DNA from: JBDREF01 sp043820045
Lineage (GTDB): Bacteria > Planctomycetota > Phycisphaerae > Sedimentisphaerales > Anaerobacaceae
Length of the DNA: 8,561 nucleotides
Reading direction: 5' to 3'
NCBI GenBank assembly: GCA_043820045.1
Contig: JBDREF010000459.1
Span: 1 to 8,561 of the forward strand
Position numbers and translations under genes: made by a program
Shown: piece by piece, positions 1 through 6,300 of the stretch
Position numbering within the stretch: position 1 is the stretch's first letter
Layout of the letters: the number at the start of each line of letters is the position of its first letter
Notes under the pieces: generated by a model
Databases searched by the model: none
What the model saw: the letters and a program-made list of their open reading frames with translations, nothing else
Told to the model about the DNA's origin: nothing

Positions 1-7
1 AAGGCAT

Positions 8-256
8 ATGAAAACGAAATCCAAAGACGAAAAGGCTGACGAACTTCGTCCCGAATACGATCTTGCCGCCCTGCTCAAGGAAGGTGTGCGGGGAAAGTAT
101 GCCAAGCGTTATGAGCAAGGGACAAACCTCGTTTTACTGTCACCGGATGTGGCGAGGGATTTCCTAAATGATGAAGCAGTGAACGAAGCGCTTCGGTTAG
201 TTATACAACTTAAAAAGATTGCAGGCGGCAGGAAACGCAGGGCAGCCGGAGCGTGA
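8..256 (+). CDS. Small conserved hypothetical protein, antitoxin-sized (82 aa)
   Basis: This is an 82-residue soluble protein with no signal peptide or membrane segment. Its core reads ELRPEYDLAALLKEGVRGKY followed by AKRYEQGTNLVLLSPDVA and a helix DEAVNEALRLVIQLKK, with a basic tail (GGRKRRAAGA). I recognise this pattern (L-RPEYD, GVRGKYA-RY, GTNLVLL-PDVA, F-DEAVNEALR) as a widespread small family of unknown function that often sits beside small toxin-like genes; the antitoxin reading is inference. The partner would lie upstream, outside the window. The ATG at 8 has only a weak AAGG just before it, and the upstream region is cut by the window edge, so the start is plausible but not proven. 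The charged N-terminus (KTKSKDEKADE) is probably disordered. Confidence 0.75.
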   Translation: MKTKSKDEKADELRPEYDLAALLKEGVRGKYAKRYEQGTNLVLLSPDVARDFLNDEAVNEALRLVIQLKKIAGGRKRRAAGA

Positions 257-453
257 TGCAATAAACCAAGGGAACGGGTGAAAGGTCAGTACGTAATGTC
301 AGGATTGATACTGGAAGTAGTAAACTGAAAAAAATCATTAATGTTGTATAGCAAATGAAAATAGTGATAGTAAAGCGTCACATATGAAAGGCAGTTGAAA
401 AAGTTCCATCCCGTATAACCATGCAGGAGCGAAATATGGACTGGCTGACAAAC
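257..453. other. Gene-free spacer upstream of the terminator
   Basis: This AT-rich stretch lies between the small gene and the terminator. I see no reading frame with a credible start and ribosome site on either strand, no tRNA and no strong hairpin. An antisense frame at 286-528 runs across the terminator and is not a credible gene. The stretch could hold the 3' UTR of the first gene or a short untranslated RNA ending at the terminator, but nothing in the sequence proves that. Confidence 0.5.
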
Positions 454-486
454 ACCCCGTTTCCTATAAAAGAGCGGGGTTTTTTT
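454..486 (+). terminator. Rho-independent terminator
   Basis: ACCCCG (454-459) pairs with CGGGGT (475-480) across a 15-nt loop, and the downstream arm runs directly into a run of seven T (480-486). The upstream AACA lets the T tract extend the pairing slightly. It faces rightward, so it would end transcripts coming from the small gene at 8-256 and insulate the gene at 545. It is the clearest terminator in the window. Confidence 0.8.
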
Positions 487-512
487 ATAACAAATTAGGA
501 GGTCGCAGAGGG

Positions 513-541
513 TTTTATACCGATTCATATAAACAAGTTAG
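513..541 (+). repeat. Dispersed 30-bp element, copy 1 (upstream of GNAT-like gene)
   Basis: The pattern TTTTA-nn-CCGAT-nn-ATATAAAC-nn-GTTAG is seen here and again at 2664-2693. The four conserved blocks (5, 5, 8 and 5 bases) keep the same spacing except for one extra base before the last block. Each copy ends just upstream of a coding start (545 and 2712). The GTTAG end resembles the right-hand core of an integron attC site. The TATAAA block could also serve as a -10-like promoter element. The function is inferred; the repetition is seen directly. Confidence 0.65.
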
Positions 542-545
542 AGCA
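537..545 (+). other. Cassette-edge-like motif GTTAGAGCA (left edge of GNAT unit)
   Basis: GTTAGAGCA is the exact reverse complement of TGCTCTAAC at 1218-1226, the left edge of the attC-like element after the GNAT-like gene. In integron cassettes the first bases (TTRRRY, after the G of the recombination core) are expected to be complementary to the left simple site of the cassette's own attC, because the two come together in the excised circle. The motif fits GTTRRRY at six of seven positions (the last is G instead of a pyrimidine). Confidence 0.55.
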
Positions 546-1207
546 TGATGATGAATAGAGAGATGAGAAAAACCAGGATAAAGGATCAAGCAAAGGATAG
601 CAAATGGATTGATCCTTTCTCAGAAGAAGAGATTAACGAGTTTTTTGAAAACCGTGACGAGAATAGCGAGGCATGGCTTTCAAAAGTCTTAGATCCGAAA
701 GAAGCTGCCAAGGTATTTGCAAAAGAAGCACTTGCCCTTGAAAAAGACTTTGGTTTGGAAACCATCATAGCGACAGATAAGAACGCTGTTCCAGTTTTTG
801 ATGACGACATACGTTTCGAATACATAATTGCCGTCGAGGATTTTGAGAGTAGACTTGACGACGGTGGTGAAGCTGTAGCCGTCTTCATAAGAGAAGAAGG
901 TAAAGTTATCGCTTTTGGTATTGCCAGCAAGGATGATCAAGAAACAGAAATCGAGGTCATCGAGGTGGAAATCAACTCCAGCAGGAGAGCGGGACTGTCA
1001 AAGGAAATTGAAATAGAAAACCTGCAATTTACAATTGGAGTTTCCCACCTCGTCCTATTGAAACTGTTAGAACATTGTCGAAGTTCGATATGGTCGGACG
1101 CTACAAATGAAAGCTCAAGATATGTTTTCAAGTCGCTTGGGTTTGTCCGTGATGAAGGTAGCGCCAACCCATGCATTTTGAGGAAAGATCTGAGGAAAGA
1201 AGAGTAA
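545..1207 (+). CDS. GNAT-like acetyltransferase domain protein (220 aa)
   Basis: This is a 220-residue acidic, soluble protein. The second half looks like a GNAT fold: strand segments around YIIAVEDF (about 93-100) and AVAVFIREEGKVIAFGIAS (about 110-128), a strand and turn IEVIEVEINSSRRAGLSKEI (about 136-155), and a C-terminal NESSRYVFKSLGF (about 188-200), the classic end of GNAT motif B. The acetyl-CoA-binding Q/RxxGxG/A loop is weak (SRRAGLS), so activity is uncertain. The first 80 residues are helical, acidic and unrecognised; they may be a partner- or substrate-binding domain. The start has three consecutive ATGs (545, 548, 551) with no good ribosome site close by (AGGAGG at 498-503 is too far), so the Met at 563 is an alternative. 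The gene sits between a GTTAGAGCA edge and an attC-like site, the layout of a single-gene integron cassette. Alternatively this is a non-catalytic GNAT relative. Confidence 0.6.
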   Translation: MMMNREMRKTRIKDQAKDSKWIDPFSEEEINEFFENRDENSEAWLSKVLDPKEAAKVFAKEALALEKDFGLETIIATDKNAVPVFDDDIRFEYIIAVEDFESRLDDGGEAVAVFIREEGKVIAFGIASKDDQETEIEVIEVEINSSRRAGLSKEIEIENLQFTIGVSHLVLLKLLEHCRSSIWSDATNESSRYVFKSLGFVRDEGSANPCILRKDLRKEE

Positions 1208-1270
1208 TACCAACGGGTGCTCTAACCAGCGCCTGGAGCCGACCCGACCGCGTGGAAGCCTGTTGGTATT
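1206..1270. repeat. 9-bp inverted repeat within the attC-like region
   Basis: AATACCAAC (1206-1214) is the exact reverse complement of GTTGGTATT (1262-1270). The left copy overlaps the stop codon of the GNAT-like gene and the right copy lies in the central loop of the attC-like element. It would compete with the attC fold at 1229-1302, so it may give an alternative RNA or single-strand DNA structure. Confidence 0.5.
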
Positions 1271-1314
1271 CCCTGGAGTCCACGGCGCGACGGCTCAGGC
1301 GCACCCTGTGTGAT
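1218..1314 (+). other. attC-like integron recombination site (degenerate right end)
   Basis: The element begins 10 bases after the GNAT-like stop codon. The left simple-site-like box is TCTAAC (1221-1226, pattern YYYAAC). The folded stem is GCGCCTG (1229-1235) with CAGGCGC (1296-1302), then AGCC (1237-1240) with GGCT (1292-1295), leaving G1236 unpaired. A single extrahelical base inside an otherwise perfect stem is the hallmark of attC sites. A further stem pairs CGTGGA (1251-1256) with TCCACG (1279-1284). The right core box is degenerate: GTGTGAT (1308-1314) instead of GTTRRRY. Length (about 97 bp) and position right after a short gene fit a cassette attC. No integrase is in view. It could instead belong to an attC-like repeat family no longer used by an integrase. 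Confidence 0.6.
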
Positions 1315-1354
1315 TCGTCAGAATCAAACCTCTCTTTCGTTCCAGTGAAGGAAA

Positions 1355-2644
1355 ATGATTGTTAGTATTCAGCAACTTGTAGCTCAAGCAGAGCAAGCCG
1401 AACAGCAGAACCAGTGGGTGCAAGCTGCCGAGTTGTATTGTAAAGTGTTGGAAGAGCTACCCGATAACCAGCAAGCGAGAGAGCAATTAGGTTGGTGTCT
1501 TTCGCGCGCTAAAGAATACAAGCGGGCAATAGGGGTTTTTCAGGAGTTAGCCCAAAGCCAACCCCAAAACGCAAAATGGCCTTATATGATTGGCTATCAA
1601 TACCATGAGCAAGAGCAATGGCGCGAAGCCGTAGGATGGTATGAAAAGTCACTCAGACTAAACCATAACTATATCGTGGTTCTATATCGGAAGGGGTATT
1701 CTCATTTTAAGCTGGCGCAAGTGGGAGAAGCATTGCAGGCTTTTGAGCGCTGTCGTACTCTTTGGTATGCTCTCCCGGAAGGCCCGCTCAAAGAGAAGGA
1801 CAAAAAGAACTGTGTAAAGGCAACCTATCATCAAGCAGAAGTTTTAATTGAGAATCCGCGCAAGATCGAAGGTGCATTTGAAGGGGCCACTCGTTTGCTT
1901 GGCGAAGCGATAAAACTCGACCCACAAAATCACAACGTTTATTATCTTTTGGGAAAAGCCTTATTGGAAGATAAACAGGCCGAGGAAGCAATATCTGCTT
2001 TTCAAGAGTCAGATCGGTTAGAACCTAATCAAGATTATGTGTTGGACCGATGGGGGCAAGCACTGGCAGAACTCAAACGGTTTGTGGAAGCAGAACGGGT
2101 CTATCAGCGTATCCCGGTGAGTCAACGCAAGGGGTACATCATCAGAAACATTGGTAAAATACAGTATCAAGAGGGAACTTATCAACGTGCCATTACGACT
2201 CTGAAACAGGCTCTACAGAAAGATGGTCGAAGCCATTACGCTCATTACTACTTGGGGTTATGTTATCAAAAGACAAATGAGTTGGGGTTGGCTGTGCACG
2301 AACTCTGCGAAGCAGTGCGCATCAGGCAGAAAAATCATAACGTGCCTTTCCCTGAAGCACAGAAGGCAATTGACGAGATTCTGTTAGAGCATCCCGAGGC
2401 CACAAACACGCCGCAGCCGACTAATGCACGCCAACGCGGGAAAGTAGTGAAATTCAATGCGGACAGGGGGTTTGGGTTTATACAAGGAGATAATGGAGTG
2501 CAGATATTCTTTCACTTCAAAGACTTCCCGCGCGACGAGAAAATAGAAGTTGGTATGAGGGTTGATTATGAAGAAGGCGTGGGTGACAAAGGTCCAAAGG
2601 CCATTAAAGCAAAGCGCGCTGACTCAGGCAAGCGAAAAGCGTAA
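1355..2644 (+). CDS. TPR-repeat protein with C-terminal cold-shock domain (429 aa)
   Basis: Residues from about 5 to 335 form tandem tetratricopeptide repeats; typical units are WVQAAELYCKVLEELPDN (21-38), EYKRAIGVFQELAQSQPQN (54-72), QWREAVGWYEKSLRLNHN (88-105) and AEEAISAFQESDRLEPN in the middle. Residues about 360-425 form a cold-shock domain: GKVVKFNADRGFGFI with the RNP1-like RGFGFI at 371-376, IFFHF (384-388) as RNP2, and a KGPKAIKAKR end. The protein is therefore a TPR scaffold carrying a single-stranded RNA/DNA-binding OB fold, presumably cytoplasmic and acting in RNA binding, translation or a stress response. Its partner is unknown. There is no signal peptide or membrane segment. The ATG at 1355 is preceded by AAGGA at 1348-1352, closer than usual. 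It follows the attC-like element by about 40 bases and ends 67 bases before the TIR gene. The domain calls are secure; the role is not. Confidence 0.85.
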   Translation: MIVSIQQLVAQAEQAEQQNQWVQAAELYCKVLEELPDNQQAREQLGWCLSRAKEYKRAIGVFQELAQSQPQNAKWPYMIGYQYHEQEQWREAVGWYEKSLRLNHNYIVVLYRKGYSHFKLAQVGEALQAFERCRTLWYALPEGPLKEKDKKNCVKATYHQAEVLIENPRKIEGAFEGATRLLGEAIKLDPQNHNVYYLLGKALLEDKQAEEAISAFQESDRLEPNQDYVLDRWGQALAELKRFVEAERVYQRIPVSQRKGYIIRNIGKIQYQEGTYQRAITTLKQALQKDGRSHYAHYYLGLCYQKTNELGLAVHELCEAVRIRQKNHNVPFPEAQKAIDEILLEHPEATNTPQPTNARQRGKVVKFNADRGFGFIQGDNGVQIFFHFKDFPRDEKIEVGMRVDYEEGVGDKGPKAIKAKRADSGKRKA

Positions 2645-2663
2645 TTGGTTGCGGTGTTTGGGA

Positions 2664-2693
2664 TTTTAGGCCGATCTATATAAACGATGTTAG
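2664..2693 (+). repeat. Dispersed 30-bp element, copy 2 (upstream of TIR gene)
   Basis: This is the second copy of TTTTA-nn-CCGAT-nn-ATATAAAC-nnn-GTTAG. TATAAA at 2679-2684 follows TTTGGG (2657-2662) by 16 bases, so the element could also carry a weak promoter for the TIR-nuclease operon. The conserved GTTAG end falls at the left cassette-like edge of the TIR gene. Confidence 0.6.
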
Positions 2694-2696
2694 CTG
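2689..2696 (+). other. Cassette-edge-like motif GTTAGCTG (left edge of TIR unit)
   Basis: GTTAGCTG is the exact reverse complement of CAGCTAAC at 3396-3403, which begins on the base after the TIR stop codon. The two motifs therefore bracket the TIR gene as 8-bp inverted repeats, as cassette edges would. The match to GTTRRRY is imperfect (C at the sixth position). Confidence 0.45.
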
Positions 2697-2697
2697 C

Positions 2698-2704
2698 AAA
2701 GGAG
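2698..2704 (+). promoter_or_regulatory. Ribosome binding site of the TIR gene
   Basis: AAAGGAG ends seven bases before the ATG at 2712 and is a good Shine-Dalgarno sequence. It settles the start and lies just inside the cassette-like left edge. It is the best ribosome site among the genes complete in this window. Confidence 0.75.
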
Positions 2705-2711
2705 AATCATA

Positions 2712-3395
2712 ATGACAGCCGATGAAATTAGAGACGCTCTACGCAAGGCCGGACTTGACATTAAAATGGAGTCACGGCTTCCCAATGATACGGGTGTGCA
2801 AATGCATTTGCAGAACGGAGCGATTGTAAACTGCTTCGATAGTGGCAAATACAACGTTCAGGGTAAGAACACAGATACTGTTATAAAAGCCCTTTCTGTC
2901 AAGACCGAAAAGGGCGCTACAAAATCGTGCAGAATAGGAAGCGATAAGGTATTCGTTGTATATGGTCATGATACAGTAGTTCGGACTGAACTCGAGGCTA
3001 TGTTACGTCGTTGGGGGTTGGACCCGATAATCCTAGATCAGCTTCCTTCTGAAGGTACCACCCTCATAGAAAAGCTTGAGAAGTATTACCCCAATGTTGG
3101 CTTTGCCGTGGTGTTGGCAACGCCCGACGATGAAGCATATCCCAAGGGCAAGGTCGATGAAAAAAAGTATAGGGCGAGACAAAATGTTGTTCTCGAACTC
3201 GGCCTACTGTTGGCACATCTTGGGCGAAGCAAGGTAGCTATTCTGCTCAAGGACCAGGAAGTCATGGAACGTCCGTCGGATATTCAGGGTCTTATCTATA
3301 TCCCTTTCAAGACTGACCTGACAAGAGAGGCGGGTCTATTGCTTGCAAAGGAAATGGCAGCACAAGGCTACAATATCGATGTTAAGAAAGTATGA
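2712..3395 (+). CDS. TIR-like nucleotide-binding effector (CAP12/Pycsar TIR family), 227 aa
   Basis: Residues about 79-222 match the TIR-like family long annotated as predicted nucleotide-binding protein and now linked to CBASS (CAP12) and Pycsar effectors (Pfam PF10137): KVFVVYGHD (79-87), a helix ELEAMLRRWGLDPIILDQLP (93-112), GTTLIEKLEKY (115-125), FAVVLATPDD (131-140), RARQNVVLELG (154-164) and GLIYIPF (193-199). In the family such domains cleave NAD+ when activated; E162 in the NVVLELG helix is the likely catalytic glutamate by analogy with other TIR domains (inference). The first 65 residues form a small separate domain (GVQMHLQNGAIVNCFDSGKY, then NVQGKN) that I cannot name; it may bind nucleic acid or ligand. 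There is no membrane segment. The stop overlaps the next start as ATGA, so the TIR and nuclease-STAND proteins are probably translated together. The role is most likely abortive-infection defence. The family call is strong. Confidence 0.88.
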   Translation: MTADEIRDALRKAGLDIKMESRLPNDTGVQMHLQNGAIVNCFDSGKYNVQGKNTDTVIKALSVKTEKGATKSCRIGSDKVFVVYGHDTVVRTELEAMLRRWGLDPIILDQLPSEGTTLIEKLEKYYPNVGFAVVLATPDDEAYPKGKVDEKKYRARQNVVLELGLLLAHLGRSKVAILLKDQEVMERPSDIQGLIYIPFKTDLTREAGLLLAKEMAAQGYNIDVKKV

Positions 3396-6300
3396 CAGCT
3401 AACAACGTTATCCCGCCGATTACCCTCCTATCATCCGCCGAAGTATGGGACCGGGTTGACCCCCTTGCTCCAGACCTGGGGGCGGATCCTGCCGCGATGG
3501 GACTGGGAGAGCTCCCATACGCCCAGTTGTCAGGTCCGCAATTCGAGCGACTCTGTTATGAGTTACTCGTTGCCGAGGGCCTCTCGCCACGCTTCTTTGG
3601 ACGTACAGGACAGCGGGATTACGGCGTGGACATCATCGTCGAGTTGGGCGAAACGCGAAGGGTCTACCAATGCAAGAACTTTGCGCATGAGCCCAAATGG
3701 GCCGAAGTCCGAGACGCGGTCACCAAATTCGAAGCAGATTGGCTCATTGGGGCCGATCTGCCTCGCCCACAGCAATTTGTGTATTGCTGTCCACATCCCT
3801 TGGACGACAAGAAATTGGGCGAATCCTGGACCCGATTCAAGGCTGATTTCCAACAGCGGACGAAGGTGGAGGTGTCTTTCTGGGACAAGTACGCGCTTGA
3901 TACCCGCCTGCGGTGGCTGCCCGACATTGTCGCGGGCCTATTTTCGGATTCTTACGCAGAGCACTTCTGCAGGTGCGATGACTGGCGTGATGATCCATGG
4001 ATCAGGGTACGCTGGAACGAAGCTCGCCACCCGTCGATAGAACGTTTCCTGAATTGGCATAAGCGAGGCTCCATCTATGTCTCCGACGAGGACGAACAGC
4101 ATTTCCAGGATCTCTTGTCCGCTTCGCCAGTTCTGGCCATTCGCGGTCTCCCCGGATCCGGCAAGACATTCTTCGGCCTGGAGATGGGTTGTCGCTTATG
4201 CGAGCCGCGGCGCCGCCTTTACTACGCCACGCTGAAGGATTCCACCAATCCTGACCGTCTTTGGAAATCGGTGCGCCGGCGTGGCAGCTTGCCGTCCTTG
4301 TTCGTGTTGGATGACTGCCACTTTGATCTAAATTGCGCTGGCATAGTCCGAGAGCGTCTGGTCCCAGAGTTGAAGGGCGGCGCCGTAAAGCTCCTGTTTA
4401 TCCTACGCGACCCTCCAGGCTCTGCGATCAATGAGTTCGATGATACCCCTGACTGGCTGATAAGCTTGGAACAAGATAAAGCCCTCATCGATATGAGGAC
4501 CAGCCTAAACCGAACACGCACTGTCGCCGAGCATCTGCGAACCGACCTAGTCGGCTTATCGCAACTACGTTTGGAGAAGCTCCATCACTTCAGTGGTGGT
4601 GATTTGCTGCTGCTGGACGAACTCCTCAGTGGCATCCATTCGCCTCTGGAATTGGATGAGTTACGCCCCGAAAAGCTCTACCATCAAATTCGGTCCCGGT
4701 ACTTTGAAGGTAATCGGATTCTTCCGACAATCCGGACACTGGCCTCTCTGGCGCAATTTGATCTTACGCCGTTAGCCTCCTTTCTCGATGGTGGGTGGCA
4801 GTCGGGCGAGAAGGCCCTAGCGGCCCCTCTCATGAACGAACTATTCGGGCCGCCTCGCTATCAGTTTCTCCATTCATCTCTCGCAGAACTCGTGCTTCGT
4901 GCACAAGTGGCCATGGAAATCGATGCAGCTCATTTAGAGCAAGACGTAGCGAAGGCGTCCGCAGGCGCGCTACTCACCTATTTGCAACATCTTCTGGTCT
5001 CAGGTGCTGCGAGGAATGTTCGCGAGATCGGGTTTATGGCGAACCTGGAACTCGTGCTGACGGGACGACTCAAGCTGGTGGAAGGATCGGTAGCGGCGGG
5101 GATTAAGGCCAGCGTTCTGGCGGACGAGACGATTCGAGCCGGCATTGAGGCGCACCTCAACCATTGCTCTTTCGCCTTTTTGAACGCCTGTCTATTCAAC
5201 CTCTCCATAGCGGCACATCCAGCGATGAGACGCTACGTGGAACTGGTCGAGAAGCGCTTCCGACTCTTGTTCCAATACCGTCTTGATGGTTTCGATACAA
5301 TTGGCTTGGAAACGGTTGGAACCGGCTTCTCTTCGCTGAAACGAAACGCTCCGGCCGTCCTCGCGAGGGTGGAAAAAGAGTTTGGCTCCGAGAAGTTCCT
5401 GCGCCTGATTGCCGCCAACGGTACTTTGTTCGAGCTGTTCATGATCCTGGAGTACGCCACCCCAGCCTTCCGGGAGGCGCTGATGGACCGGCTCGACCCG
5501 GACGGGGCCGCCGCCCTGGTGGATAAGACCATCGCCGCCGGGCGCGCGGTCGGCACGCTACATCTCGCCATGCGCGAACTGGGCGAGGCTGACCCGGCCT
5601 TGCTCGGGCGCCTGGAACAGGCCATCGGTGCGCAGCAGTTCCTGCGCCTGATCGCCGCCAACGGTACTTTGTTCGAACTGTTCATGATCCTGGAGTACGC
5701 CACCCCAGCCTTCCGGGAGGCGCTGATGGACCGGCTCGACCCGGACGGGGCCGCCGCCCTGGTGGATAAGACCATCGCCGTCGGGCGCGCGGTCGGCACG
5801 CTGCATCTCGCCATGCGCGAACTGGGTGAGGCCGACCCGGCCTTGCTCAGGCGCCTGGAACAGGCCATCGGTGCGCAGCAGTTCCTGCGCCTGATCGCCG
5901 CCAACGGTACTCTGATCGAACTGTTCAGGATCCTGGAGTACGCCACCCCCGCCTTCCGGGAGGCGCTGGTGGACCGGCTCGACCCGGACGGGACTGCCGC
6001 CCTGGTCGATAAGACCATCGCTGCCGGGCGCTCGGTCGGCACGCTGGATCTCGCCATGCGCGAACTGGGCGAGGCTGACCCGGCTTTGCTCGGGCGCTTG
6101 GAACAGGCCATCGGTGCGCAGCAGTTCCTGCGCCTGATCGCCGCCAACGGTACTCTGATCGAACTGTTCGGGATCCTGGAGCGAGCCACCAGCGCCTTCC
6201 GGGAGGCGCTGATGGACCGGCTCGACCCAGCCGGGGCCGCCACCCTGGTCAATAAGACCACCGCCGCCGGGCGCTCTGTTGAAAGCCTCCACCACACACT

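Noticed and set aside
286..528. Antisense 80-codon frame across the terminator region
   Set aside because: It crosses a clear rho-independent terminator, has no ribosome site, and is AT-rich with no recognisable domain.
1171..1365. 64-codon frame crossing the end of the GNAT-like gene and the attC-like element
   Set aside because: It reads through the structured element, has no ribosome site, and its composition follows the inverted repeats and not a protein.
5394..6280. Tandem repeats as a CRISPR array
   Set aside because: The 243-bp units are contiguous, in frame and protein coding, with no spacers.
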